A DNA stretch of 64,000 bases from the NCBI GenBank assembly GCA_963664625.1, contig OY761541.1:2356001-2420000 (forward strand), given 5' to 3'. The translations under genes and the position numbers were made by a program. Below the pieces are notes generated by a model. The model worked only from the letters and a program-made list of their open reading frames with translations, searched no databases and was not told the DNA's origin. Below, in pieces: positions 33,673-41,863 of this stretch (positions are counted from its first letter, which is position 1; the number at the start of each line of letters is the position of its first letter). The stretch is from CBDCFV01 sp963664625. GTDB lineage: Bacteria; Chloroflexota; Dehalococcoidia; Lucifugimonadales; UBA3495.

Positions 33673-34818
33673 TTAGCGCTTCCTGATAGCCATAACCATG
33701 CCGACGGCCCCCGATGCCAAGCCGGCCGCACCCAGGACTATCCCCAATATCGCCAGCGTGTCAGGGCCGGAGCTTTCCATGCTGGCCTCGGCCGTTTGTT
33801 GCGCCGCCAACGCGGTGTCCTGGGCTTGCCGCGCAGTGTCCAGCGCTCCCCGGGTCGCGCCTTCCAATTCCCGGTTGCTTACCACTGGCTCTGGGAAGTG
33901 CAGGGCCGTGGCCGGCAGCACGTCGCTGAACTCTCCCCCGCCTCCGCGTGAGACGAAGGTCTCGTCGAACTCATTCCCCTCTATGGCGCCAAAGACCCGT
34001 ATCTCGTAGACGCCTTGGGCCGTAGGTATGAGGTCGGCGGTATAGTCTCCCGGCCTGCCGAAGACGGGCCGGAGGTCCAGCACCCTGGAGACGCCGGTAG
34101 GGACATGGGTGATTTCGACCTGCAAAGTCTGCTCCAGGCCTTCCACCGGCGCCTCCGTTGTCGTCTCTATGCTACCGGGCTGATTGCGGTGGACATCGTC
34201 CTCTCCGAACTTCTGGTCAGCATGATCGCCGCCTGGTGGAGGGCCGCTGGTGACCATCTGAAAAGATGACGTCCTGTTGGTCCAGACCAGGGTTGTTCCT
34301 GCCTGCACCTTCACATCCGACGGCATATACATGGAGTCATGTATCTCTATCTCCACTGTACCCGACATATCCGCGTGATGGTCTACGGTGATCGACCCTG
34401 TCACGTCGTGGTTCGCGTGGTTGTGATAAGGGATCGTCATGTCCCCCAGCATGGGGTCAATCTTGTAGCTGAAGGTCTCGCCTGTGCTAATTCCGTCCGA
34501 CCCGAAAATCGCTCCGTGTCCTTCAGTATCGACTCCGGCCTTCGTTTGGCCGTGTCCTGCTCCGCCGTCATGGCCGTGTCCAGCCTTTCCGGCGTCGTGC
34601 TGCATGGTCGTTTCGTTGCCATCGTCTATGGGCTTGGTGACCCGCAATTCCACACCGTTAGGCAAGCCCTCATAGGCGGGTTCCACCAGGAATCCCACCA
34701 CCACTTTGTGGCCTTCGGTTTCGGTGTCGCCGTGGGCCCACACCGCGCCCGCGGCAAGGCATAGGGCCAACACGAGGAACGCTGCCGCCCAAGCTTTGTT
34801 GCGAATTCTTGAAAGCAT
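33673..34818 (-). CDS. Exported His-rich, cupredoxin-like membrane-anchored protein
   Basis: A 381-residue protein with a signal peptide (about 1-29), a His/Gly-rich region (QHDAGKAGHGHDGGAGHGQ near residue 73), and a cupredoxin-like segment (IEIHDSMYMPSDVKVQAGTT, then LVWTNRTSSFQMVTSG near residue 170). An Ig-like region follows, then an Ala/Gln-rich coiled coil and a C-terminal transmembrane helix ending AIRKR. The cupredoxin segment shows no evident C-x-x-x-x-H-x-x-M copper site, so metal binding may rely on the many His residues. It lies 8 bp upstream of the CopC-CopD fusion on the same strand and is most likely part of the same periplasmic copper system. Confidence 0.78.
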   Translation of the reverse strand: MLSRIRNKAWAAAFLVLALCLAAGAVWAHGDTETEGHKVVVGFLVEPAYEGLPNGVELRVTKPIDDGNETTMQHDAGKAGHGHDGGAGHGQTKAGVDTEGHGAIFGSDGISTGETFSYKIDPMLGDMTIPYHNHANHDVTGSITVDHHADMSGTVEIEIHDSMYMPSDVKVQAGTTLVWTNRTSSFQMVTSGPPPGGDHADQKFGEDDVHRNQPGSIETTTEAPVEGLEQTLQVEITHVPTGVSRVLDLRPVFGRPGDYTADLIPTAQGVYEIRVFGAIEGNEFDETFVSRGGGGEFSDVLPATALHFPEPVVSNRELEGATRGALDTARQAQDTALAAQQTAEASMESSGPDTLAILGIVLGAAGLASGAVGMVMAIRKR

Positions 34819-34931
34819 GTTGCTCCTTTTCGATATCGATAGTCGTATTTACACACCCTGACGGCGCTGGTCATGCGGAAGACGCCAGGACCAAGCCCAT
34901 TGCCATGCAATGAAAACAGGGAACAAAGGAG

Positions 34932-35174
34932 CTAGGAGCGGGGAGGATTCTTGGACGACGCCACGAACGCCGAAGGAAAGATAGCGTCATCCCCGATGTG
35001 GTCCGGCAGAACGTCTCCCAAGTAAACGTGCACGTGGTCCGGGCGTCTTTCGGCAAAGTGGTGGTCAAGCTGGGGGCCAATGAAGGGCAAGAACAGCAGA
35101 AACACCAACGAGACGGCCAGCACCTGGGCGGCCATCCTCTTGAGAGTATTCCCGACCGGGTGCGCGGCGATCAT
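34932..35174 (-). CDS. Small His-rich membrane protein
   Basis: An 80-residue protein with one hydrophobic helix (MAAQVLAVSLVFLLFLPFIG) followed by a His/Asp-rich outer segment (LDHHFAERRPDHVHVYLGDV). The overall plan is signal-anchor plus metal-binding-like tail. No formal family is recognised. Position, 113 bp upstream of the cupredoxin-like gene on the same strand, suggests a role in the copper module. It could be a metallochaperone or leader protein; this is inference. Confidence 0.6.
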   Translation of the reverse strand: MIAAHPVGNTLKRMAAQVLAVSLVFLLFLPFIGPQLDHHFAERRPDHVHVYLGDVLPDHIGDDAIFPSAFVASSKNPPRS

Positions 35175-35204
35175 GGCCCGTGAAATTCGGGGTTGTCCAG
35201 GGGA

Positions 35205-35636
35205 TTAATGCGAATGTTGGGCCAACTCGATCAACACCCCTCTAGCCGCCGAGGGATGCAGGAAGCCGATGTCGCCTCCCGTGAGACCTGGCCTTGGGAC
35301 CTTGTCGATGAGGTTGATGCCCAACTCGTCCAAGGTCTTCAGCTTTTCCTCGATGCCCTCGACCTCGAAACAGACGTGGTGCAGTCCTTCGCCTCTCCGG
35401 CTGATGTGGACGGAGATCATGCTGTCCGGCCCGGTGCCCTGCAACAGCTCCAGGTTGGTCTCGCCTACCGGCACGAAGCAGCCTCTGACGCCAATATCCT
35501 CCCGTTCCACGATGGGTCCGGGCTTGAGGCCGAACAGGCTGCCGTAGAGGTCAATACTGGCTTCCAGGTCGCTTACGGCTATGCCAATATGATGCACCAA
35601 CCCGGTGGGCGCTGGGGGATTCCCCAGAATGGTCAT
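35205..35636 (-). CDS. mce: VOC-family protein, methylmalonyl-CoA epimerase-like
   Basis: A 143-residue vicinal-oxygen-chelate protein. Signature stretches are LVHHIGIAVSDLEASIDLYG near residue 13, with the first metal-ligand His, ELLQGTGPDSMISVHISRRG, GLHHVCFEVEGIEEKLKTL near residue 80, with the second His pair, and GVLIELAQH, with the Glu ligand, at the C-terminus. This layout matches methylmalonyl-CoA epimerase, which converts (S)- to (R)-methylmalonyl-CoA in propionate metabolism. The ATG at 35636 is preferred because the upstream part of the frame runs into the tRNA-Ser gene. Confidence 0.88.
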   Translation of the reverse strand: MTILGNPPAPTGLVHHIGIAVSDLEASIDLYGSLFGLKPGPIVEREDIGVRGCFVPVGETNLELLQGTGPDSMISVHISRRGEGLHHVCFEVEGIEEKLKTLDELGINLIDKVPRPGLTGGDIGFLHPSAARGVLIELAQHSH

Positions 35637-35673
35637 AGAACACCTCTGCGCCGCCCGACGGCAAATTGAGGAA

Positions 35674-35764
35674 TGGCGGAGAGAGTGGGATTCGAACCCA
35701 CGATCCACACAAGGCAGATACCGGTTTTCGAGACCGGCGCTTTCGTCCGCTCAGCCATCTCTCC
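35674..35764 (-). tRNA. tRNA-Ser(CGA)
   Basis: A class II tRNA on the minus strand. Acceptor GGAGAGA pairs with TCTCTCC, the discriminator is G, and CCA is encoded. Anticodon loop CTCGAAA gives anticodon CGA. T-arm has GGTTCGAATCC. The long variable arm is typical of serine tRNAs. Confidence 0.96.
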
Positions 35765-35863
35765 AGCGGGGTCGTATACTCCATGTTACCGCAAGGGCAT
35801 TTCGCAATCAATCGGATGCGCGGACGGCCGGGTGGATTAACCGCCAGTTGGGCAGACTCTTCG

Positions 35864-35948
35864 TCTGAACTGTGATTCATGGGATTGATGGATTACCATG
35901 ATTTTCCCAATCATGGTAATCACAGAATCAAAGAAATCATAGTTCAGA
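35864..35948. repeat. TIR-bounded palindromic repeat
   Basis: Terminal inverted repeats TCTGAACTGTGATT / AATCATAGTTCAGA (one mismatch) enclose a perfect 13-bp hairpin, GATTACCATGATT-ttccc-AATCATGGTAATC (35891-35921). Together with nondescript sequence to 36060 it fills the gap between tRNA-Ser and the PIN module. Confidence 0.8.
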
Positions 35949-36068
35949 CGATTACGCCAAGAACCGGAAGGCCCTGGGAACAGACGGTTGTCAGTGGGGT
36001 GGGTTGGCGACGGCGTTGCTCGAAGCCCCTGGGTCACGTATAGGGGTGCAGGCGAAAAATCACATTTA

Positions 36069-36100
36069 TGTATGTACAGTGCGACATTAATGTATGTACA
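36069..36100 (+). promoter_or_regulatory. Paired palindromic operators upstream of the PIN toxin-antitoxin operon
   Basis: The 10-bp palindrome-like box TGTATGTACA occurs at 36069-36078 and 36091-36100, exactly 22 bp apart, about two helical turns. TACAAT at 36097-36102 inside the second box could be a -10 element. The site lies 33 bp before the antitoxin-like gene, as expected for an autoregulatory operator. Confidence 0.6.
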
Positions 36101-36133
36101 ATACGCAGACAGTTACCGAGAGGGCATTGGGCG

Positions 36134-36469
36134 ATGGCTGCCAGATTTGAAGTATCCCGGTTTCCCGCATGGGTGAGGGCAGAAGCGGAAGCGTTGATCG
36201 CCGAGCGGCAGATCACGTTTGACGAACTGGTGGTCGAATTGGTGTGTACCCATATTCGTTCTTCCCCGCAAAGAATAGGCACAGAGTTTACCGTACCGCA
36301 GCAGATAGCCGCCAATCTGATAGGTGACAGATTCATGGTCGTGCGGCGCTGTTCAGACGGGGTTGTGCTTACCCCATGTGAGCCGAAATCATTCGACGAT
36401 GCCTTGGCTGAATACCGGGAGAAAGTTTCCTACTTGGACCCGATGTTTGAAGACCTGCGCATCGAATGA
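36134..36469 (+). CDS. Putative antitoxin of a PIN-domain toxin module
   Basis: A 111-residue protein with a basic/amphipathic N-terminus (ARFEVSRFPAWVRAEAEALI) and a C-terminal DDALAEYREKVSYLDPMFE. No named family is recognised. Its stop overlaps the start of a PIN-domain gene by 4 bp (ATGA), and paired palindromic boxes lie upstream, the layout of an antitoxin gene. The ATG at 36134 is preferred; the frame opens earlier but into the operator region. Confidence 0.65.
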   Translation: MAARFEVSRFPAWVRAEAEALIAERQITFDELVVELVCTHIRSSPQRIGTEFTVPQQIAANLIGDRFMVVRRCSDGVVLTPCEPKSFDDALAEYREKVSYLDPMFEDLRIE

Positions 36470-36885
36470 AGCGTCGTGTCGTGATTGACACGACGGTTGT
36501 ACTTTCCCAGCTTACCCCCGACCCCAGGGGAGGGACTCTGTGGCACTGGATAAGGACGGGCGTGGTGTTTCCAGTCCTATCGCAGTACTTGATAGATGAG
36601 TTGATAGAGAAACTTGCACTGCCCAAGTTTACTCTCACACTGGCGACTCAAACGGAAATCGTAGCTGAATACCTCCAGTTCGCGGAGTTTCTGGTGGATG
36701 TTCCACCGTCCGGAGTTCAATGCCGCGACCCTGATGATGTGCCAATCCTGGACTTGGCATTGGCTGCTAACGTGGATGCCCTGGTAACGGGAGACAGGGA
36801 CCTGCTCGACATGGACGGAGAGTTCAACTTTCCAATAGTCCGTCCAGGCCGCTTGGGGCAGATGCTGTCCGACCTATGCAGGTGA
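36466..36885 (+). CDS. PIN-domain toxin-like protein
   Basis: A 139-residue PIN-domain protein of the COG1569-type toxin family. The first conserved Asp is in RVVIDTTVVLSQL, the Glu is in YLIDELIEKLALPKF near residue 45, and the C-terminal acidic pair lies in CRDPDDVPILDLALAANVDA and LVTGDRDLLDM. PIN domains are Mg2+-dependent RNases. Four-base overlap with the preceding gene indicates translational coupling. It converges on the methyltransferase-nuclease gene ending at 36912. Confidence 0.85.
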   Translation: MKRRVVIDTTVVLSQLTPDPRGGTLWHWIRTGVVFPVLSQYLIDELIEKLALPKFTLTLATQTEIVAEYLQFAEFLVDVPPSGVQCRDPDDVPILDLALAANVDALVTGDRDLLDMDGEFNFPIVRPGRLGQMLSDLCR

Positions 36886-36911
36886 GTTGTGAACCTGGAA
36901 GTCAGCTACGA

Positions 36912-39743
36912 CTACAACCGCCGGTTGGACACTACCGGCTCGGTGGCCAACAGTGTGCGGAGCGTCCCCAGGTCTGGCAGGCCCAGGAATCGGGAGATGC
37001 CGTCGTCCAGGGAGCGGCGAGAGGGGCAACCGGCCATGCCCGGCAAACGCTCGAACTCGGCTTCCGCCATTTCATCGAACAAGTCCGACATTGCCTGAAG
37101 CTGCGCCGGTGACAGTTGGCGCGTATCCAGGACCGGCAGCCCTTCCAGGTCGGCCTTCTTCATGGCAACCCAGCCTCCCTCAGTGCTGGTCCGTTGGGCC
37201 AGAATGGTCAACAGCCCCAGGCTGGAATTCAACCAGACTGCGATCGCCTTTTCGGTTGGTTCGTCCTCCACGCGGACAGGCCACCATACGTTTGACAGGA
37301 CTCTCGTATCTGACCGCATAGCGACAACCCGCGCAGTGTCCAGCCTCAGCCTTTCGGAAACAAGAAGTTTTCCCGCTTTCGGCCATAATTGCTCAACTGC
37401 TTTGAGGTTGCGCCCAGGCCGGGGTTTGACGAGAGGAGCCAAGTATGTGTCTGTACCCGTCACCATGCGTCTTCTTTGCTCGGTATCGTGGTTTTCGACC
37501 ATCGGATAAGCGGTGACCGTATCCGTGCGCTCAAAGCCATCCCACACGTCACGCCGGTCTGGACCGACTTGCCCCAGTTCCACGAGGCGGCACAGTGCGA
37601 CCTTTGATGATGATTCCTCACCCGGCACGCTTATTTCCCCATCGTCCAGCAACTTGAACGCGCTGCGAATGAGATCGGCCCGTGCGAACTGGACACCGGG
37701 CCATTTCTTTCCGGTAAATCTCGACTCCGGGATTGACAACACTTCGCCCACGTGACGGCCGTCAACTTCCAGCAATGCCGTGCCGGTCCCTTCAAATGTA
37801 GCGGGCGTAGTGGCGGTAACTGCCTGCGCCACGCGGTGGGCGTCCAAGACACCATCGGGGTTCTGCCAGAGATTGACGAAAGTGGTGCGGTGTTCCGTCG
37901 AACCCGTGCCGTCCGGGCGGCGCGTAGCTACCAACAGGGCCTCGGAAAGGTCCGTGCTGTCCGAGAAGTTCCAGCGCAGCGGGTCGTGGGACGAAATGAC
38001 CATATCAAGGGTGAAGTCCCGCTCGATGAGGGAGCGTGTCTGCCCCCAGGACGGGCCGGTGCATACCGTGGCGGGAAGCACCAAAGCCAGACGGCCCTCG
38101 CCGGGCCTCAGCTTGGGGGCCGCCGCCGCGACGAAGGCGGCGCCTAGTCCGGCGGTAGCCGACGCCTGCCGCGATTTCAGGCGTCGCGACAGTTCAGCCT
38201 GAAGTTTCCGCCGCTCCGCCGGGGGAAGGCTGCCGAACAGCAGATTGCCGCCTACCGAACGGGTGAACGGCGGATTCATAATCGCCAGGTCCAAGTCCGG
38301 CAGCGTGGCGGTTACGCCCTCTTCCGCGCCCCTGAGACCCCCGCCGGATACCCTGGCGGCATCCCTGGTCGACGCTCCCGTATTGTCGGAGGACAAGGCA
38401 AATTGGACCGCCGCCTCGTTCTCCCCGAGAAAATCAAGGGAGCCGAGGGATACGTTCGAGCCTTCCGACCCCAGGGGCATTACGTACAGGTTCATGCGGT
38501 CGAACTGGATTTCAGGATTGAGCATAGCCAAGCTGGTGGCGGCGAAGTGTACGGCGGACAACTGAACGTCGTAGCCGTGCAACGCCTGTTCGACCATAGC
38601 CTTGTGCAGGCTGGGTGAGTCCTGTCCTCCGGCCTCCGTATGCAGGCGTTCCGCTTCGGCAGCCACCGCCATCAGCAGCGTTCCGGTGCCGCAGGCCAAG
38701 TCGGCCACGTTTAGGGATGCCGGGAATTCGTGGTCGCTCCAGTCCACGCCCGGCGGCCAGTTGTGAAACACCAACCGGGACAGGAGCGTAGCCGCTGGCA
38801 CCGAGGTGTAGTACGCGCCGGTGAACTTGGCGTCGGTCAACAGGGTATGGAATAACCGCCCGGACAGGTCGTGCCCTTCCAACCGGCGGGTGTCTTCCAT
38901 CGCCTTAACGAGATGACCGATGACCGGACCCTGGACTTCCTCCGGCCCGTCGCCAAGAACGCCCAATATGTCGGCGGCCAACTCGAACACCGGCACATAG
39001 TCAATGTTGTCGCAGATGTCCCGCCATGCTTGACGCAGCCCGGAAATGCCCTGTCCCAAGGCTTCACCTACGGTTGGCACGTCTTCATTGGCCGCCGCCA
39101 GACGGTCCTGGAAAGCGAGGGCGTTGAAGAGGACCAGGCACCCGATGCGGAGGGCGGCGGCCCGGTCCTTTTCTTGGTCGGTGCTGGCGATGATGTCGGC
39201 GACGCGGCGGGATATTCGGGCGTGCTTGGTGACTTGGCCCGCTGCTTGTTCCAGGGAGTACCCCACCGCATCGGCAGCGGCGACTACCCGGTCGACGCCT
39301 TCCAGTTCCAACGGCAGGGTCCGCAGATTATCGGCAAGCTCGGCTACCGAGCCGGTGCGGACGCGAGCCGCCGGGACCGTACTGCCGCGTGACCCATGTA
39401 CCCACCATTGGAGGTCGGTCGCGGCCTCCAGCCCGGCTTGCGTGTCCTCTTCCCGTCGGAGCCTGGCGGGGTAGAGAACGCCTACCACACCAAGAGCCTC
39501 GGGAAAGGCAGCCAGGCGCTCATCGAGTTGGTTTTCGAGGAGGCCGACCGATTCCTCCCATTTGCATTCCAATATGACCAGGTCGGCACTTCTCAAGTCG
39601 GCCCGCACGTCCGGTACTCCCTCCCGGCTGCGCCGCTCCGCTCTGGCAGAGATTCCCCGGTTGCGGAGCAACTGCGCCAAGTGGACGTTGACGCCCTCTT
39701 CGCGGATAGACTCGGATACATTTCGCCGACTGGTCATGGCCAT
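36912..39743 (-). CDS. Nuclease-like/N6-adenine methyltransferase fusion (Type IIG/Type I M-like)
   Basis: A 943-residue protein. The N-terminal region (about 15-110) has the PD-(D/E)XK-like pattern GVPDVRADLRSADLVILECK followed by W-E-E. A helical section follows, then an N6-adenine methyltransferase domain with motif I VADLACGTGTLLMAVAAEAE near residue 345 and motif IV LAIMNPPFTRSVGGN near residue 485. The C-terminal region (VWWPVRVEDEPTEKAIAVWL, then a TRD-like stretch) is typical of one-chain restriction-modification enzymes. No separate S or R gene is nearby. The GTG at 39767 is an alternative start. Confidence 0.8.
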   Translation of the reverse strand: MAMTSRRNVSESIREEGVNVHLAQLLRNRGISARAERRSREGVPDVRADLRSADLVILECKWEESVGLLENQLDERLAAFPEALGVVGVLYPARLRREEDTQAGLEAATDLQWWVHGSRGSTVPAARVRTGSVAELADNLRTLPLELEGVDRVVAAADAVGYSLEQAAGQVTKHARISRRVADIIASTDQEKDRAAALRIGCLVLFNALAFQDRLAAANEDVPTVGEALGQGISGLRQAWRDICDNIDYVPVFELAADILGVLGDGPEEVQGPVIGHLVKAMEDTRRLEGHDLSGRLFHTLLTDAKFTGAYYTSVPAATLLSRLVFHNWPPGVDWSDHEFPASLNVADLACGTGTLLMAVAAEAERLHTEAGGQDSPSLHKAMVEQALHGYDVQLSAVHFAATSLAMLNPEIQFDRMNLYVMPLGSEGSNVSLGSLDFLGENEAAVQFALSSDNTGASTRDAARVSGGGLRGAEEGVTATLPDLDLAIMNPPFTRSVGGNLLFGSLPPAERRKLQAELSRRLKSRQASATAGLGAAFVAAAAPKLRPGEGRLALVLPATVCTGPSWGQTRSLIERDFTLDMVISSHDPLRWNFSDSTDLSEALLVATRRPDGTGSTEHRTTFVNLWQNPDGVLDAHRVAQAVTATTPATFEGTGTALLEVDGRHVGEVLSIPESRFTGKKWPGVQFARADLIRSAFKLLDDGEISVPGEESSSKVALCRLVELGQVGPDRRDVWDGFERTDTVTAYPMVENHDTEQRRRMVTGTDTYLAPLVKPRPGRNLKAVEQLWPKAGKLLVSERLRLDTARVVAMRSDTRVLSNVWWPVRVEDEPTEKAIAVWLNSSLGLLTILAQRTSTEGGWVAMKKADLEGLPVLDTRQLSPAQLQAMSDLFDEMAEAEFERLPGMAGCPSRRSLDDGISRFLGLPDLGTLRTLLATEPVVSNRRL

Positions 39744-39831
39744 AGCTGCCTGTTGCAAATCTCGCACGCCCGAAATCCGGTAACTTGGTTCACTAGGATA
39801 CTATCGTTCCGGTTATACCGCGTCTACATTT

Positions 39832-39860
39832 CTGGATTCCCGCCTTCGCGGGAAAGACGA
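39832..39860. repeat. REP-like palindrome
   Basis: TGGATTCCCGCcttcGCGGGAAAGACG lies between the divergent methyltransferase-nuclease and Fur genes. Confidence 0.75.
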
Positions 39861-40010
39861 TGGAGAAACGGTCTGTTTGCTGACAAAGGGTTGAAAGTTT
39901 ACCTTGCCACCCGTCCGTAAACCGTATATAGTTGGATTTTAATCCCACGTTAATATATTGAAGCGGCGACTTGACCGCTTCGTTTTCCGCCCAGGCTACT
40001 TGGAGCTTTT

Positions 40011-40460
40011 ATGTTGACCCAGCAGGAACTTGTAAGCCGACTCAGAGAGTGGGAAGTCCGCGTGACGCCCCAAAGGTTGGCGATAGCGGACGCCGTGTTG
40101 AACTCCACCGACCATCCAACGGTGCAACAGATATTCGAGCGGGTACGGGACCATTTCCCGTCCATGACCTTGGCCACCATTTACTCTACCCTTGGCGTCC
40201 TGCAACGCAGCGGCTTGGTCCAGGAACTGCCCTTCCAGAAGATGTCCCGGTACGAAGCCAACATCGAACCCCACGTCAACCTGGTCTGTATGCAGTGCGA
40301 GACCGTGGTGGACACCGACACGGGGCATGGCGAAGTGCTGAGGCTGAAAAACCGCATAGCCAAGCAGTCCAACTTCCAGGTGGCTTGGCAGCGGGTGGAC
40401 TTCTACGGTTGCTGCCCCAAGTGCGCCGCATCCAAGCAGGAGGCCCAGTCCGCCGGGTAA
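40011..40460 (+). CDS. Fur-family metalloregulator
   Basis: A 149-residue Fur/PerR/Zur-type repressor. The winged-helix DNA-binding domain includes WEVRVTPQRLAIADAVLNST and FPSMTLATIYSTLGVLQRSG near residue 50. The dimerisation domain has metal-site residues in NIEPHVNLVCMQCETVVD near residue 85 and a second CxxC-type pair in CCPKCAAS at the C-terminus, forming a structural zinc site. Fur, PerR and Zur cannot be told apart here. GGAGC lies just before the ATG. No adjacent target is obvious. Confidence 0.92.
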   Translation: MLTQQELVSRLREWEVRVTPQRLAIADAVLNSTDHPTVQQIFERVRDHFPSMTLATIYSTLGVLQRSGLVQELPFQKMSRYEANIEPHVNLVCMQCETVVDTDTGHGEVLRLKNRIAKQSNFQVAWQRVDFYGCCPKCAASKQEAQSAG

Positions 40461-40491
40461 TACCGGCGGTCTTGCGGCACGGGTGGGGAAC

Positions 40492-40863
40492 ATGGCAACG
40501 ATCACCGGCGTTATCGGCGTGACCATCTGGACGGATAACCTGGAAACCATGTTCCACTTCTACAACGACGTCATGGGTCTTCCTCTTCATGCCAGGCACG
40601 ACGACTTCATAGCATTCGAGTTCGGCGCCTTCCGCGAGTTCCGCTTCAACTTGGGGCTGCACGGCAACGTGCAGGGAGTGTCCAGCGATCCGTACCGCAT
40701 CATGGCCAACTTCGGCGTGGACGACATACACGAGATGCACCGGCGTCTCACCAGCGAAGGCGTGGAGTTCATTCGCCCGCCGGAGCAGGAACACTGGGGC
40801 GGCTGGGTAGCCACCTTCAAGGACCCTGACGGCAACGTCCTCCAGTTACTGCAACTGCCGTAA
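40492..40863 (+). CDS. VOC-family (glyoxalase/bleomycin-resistance) protein
   Basis: A 123-residue single-domain VOC protein. It begins ATITGVIGVTIWTDNLETMF, then FYNDVMGLPLHARHDDFIAF, and ends GGWVATFKDPDGNVLQLLQL, the typical C-terminal strand with the metal-ligand Glu position occupied by Q. GTGGGGA is upstream of the ATG. It follows the Fur gene by 31 bp and may be co-transcribed. Substrate unknown; members include dioxygenases, isomerases and drug-binding proteins. Confidence 0.85.
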   Translation: MATITGVIGVTIWTDNLETMFHFYNDVMGLPLHARHDDFIAFEFGAFREFRFNLGLHGNVQGVSSDPYRIMANFGVDDIHEMHRRLTSEGVEFIRPPEQEHWGGWVATFKDPDGNVLQLLQLP

Positions 40864-40892
40864 AGCCTGGCCGGAACTTCCTGCACTAAGAG

Positions 40893-41022
40893 ACTATCTC
40901 AAAACTTGGCGCACTACCCAACTCGTCATTCCCGCTTACCCTTCTGTCATTCCCGCGAAGGCGGGAATCCATAGTCTCCGGTCAGAGAGGGTCACAGCAG
41001 GAACAGTTGGTTTTGAGGTAGT
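40893..41022. repeat. 130-bp composite MITE-like repeat
   Basis: Terminal inverted repeats ACTATCTCAAAAC / GTTTTGAGGTAGT (one mismatch) enclose the arm TTGGCGCACTACCCAACTCG and two REP units. Elements with the same arm lie at 10585-10604 and 51995, and a related one at 24133. No coding capacity. Confidence 0.75.
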
Positions 41023-41078
41023 TTCTAAGGCCAAGTACAACGTCACTTATCCCAGGCAACCTGTCCATGAGGTCCACC

Positions 41079-41831
41079 ATGACCAGCAAGCTGACACAAC
41101 AAACGGCGGACTCAGGGAGGTATGAAAGGTTCCCGGACTTCCCGCCCAGGGACGATATGCAGAACTCCCTTCACTTGGACAGACCTGCCCACCAAGCCGT
41201 CCTTCTCCGGCACTTCGGCGGCAGTGACACCACTATCGTTTTGAGTGAGATCCCGGTCCGACGGTCTCCAGGACAACGGGCGGGTCACCGCATTCCCGAC
41301 CTGCTCATTGCCTTCGACGTAGATTTCCCTCTGGCAGCAGAGCAGAACGGCTATTCCATCCGCGACCAAGGCAAGCCGCCCGACTTCGTCCTGGAAATAG
41401 CATCAGTGAGCACCGGCGTGGAGGACTACACCGGCAAGCGCGACGACTACGCTGCCTTCGGTATACCCGAATACTGGCGGTTCGATCCATCCGGCGGCCG
41501 GTATCACAGCGAGCCCCTGGCCGGAGACCGGTTGAGTGGAGATGCGTATCACCCCGTCGAGATAATGGAGATGGGCCAAGGCCACCTCCACGGACACAGC
41601 GACGTTCTCAACCTAGACCTGTGCTGGGACCATGGGGTGCTGAGATGGTGGGACCCAGTGGCCCAGCGTTACCTGCTGACATTCGACGAGGAGCAGGACG
41701 CTCGCATTGCGGAAGCGGAGGCCCGCGCCTCTGCCGAAGCCCGCGCAGACTCTGCTGAGGCCCGCGCCGACTCCGCCGAGGCCCGCGCCCGAGAGCTCGA
41801 AGCGGAACTGGAACGCCTCCGGGGAGCATGA
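41079..41831 (+). CDS. Uma2-family (DUF820) endonuclease-like protein
   Basis: A 250-residue protein with a PD-(D/E)XK fold of the Uma2 family. The core shows HRIPDLLIAFDVDFPLAA, PPDFVLEIASVSTG near residue 105, and GKRDDYAAFGIPEYWRFDP, the standard family motifs. The C-terminal tail (about 205-250) is a heptad repeat of A-D-S-A-E-A-R, a coiled coil common in this family. GAGGT lies 6 nt before the ATG at 41079; an ATG four codons earlier is possible. Uma2 proteins are abundant in Chloroflexota and cyanobacteria, with unknown biological role. Confidence 0.9.
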   Translation: MTSKLTQQTADSGRYERFPDFPPRDDMQNSLHLDRPAHQAVLLRHFGGSDTTIVLSEIPVRRSPGQRAGHRIPDLLIAFDVDFPLAAEQNGYSIRDQGKPPDFVLEIASVSTGVEDYTGKRDDYAAFGIPEYWRFDPSGGRYHSEPLAGDRLSGDAYHPVEIMEMGQGHLHGHSDVLNLDLCWDHGVLRWWDPVAQRYLLTFDEEQDARIAEAEARASAEARADSAEARADSAEARARELEAELERLRGA

Positions 41832-41863
41832 CAACACTTTTCAGGCTTCACGTTGGATTTAGT

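Noticed and set aside
35765..36060. Possible small gene between tRNA-Ser and the PIN module
   Set aside because: Only repeat palindromes and short frames without initiation signals are present.
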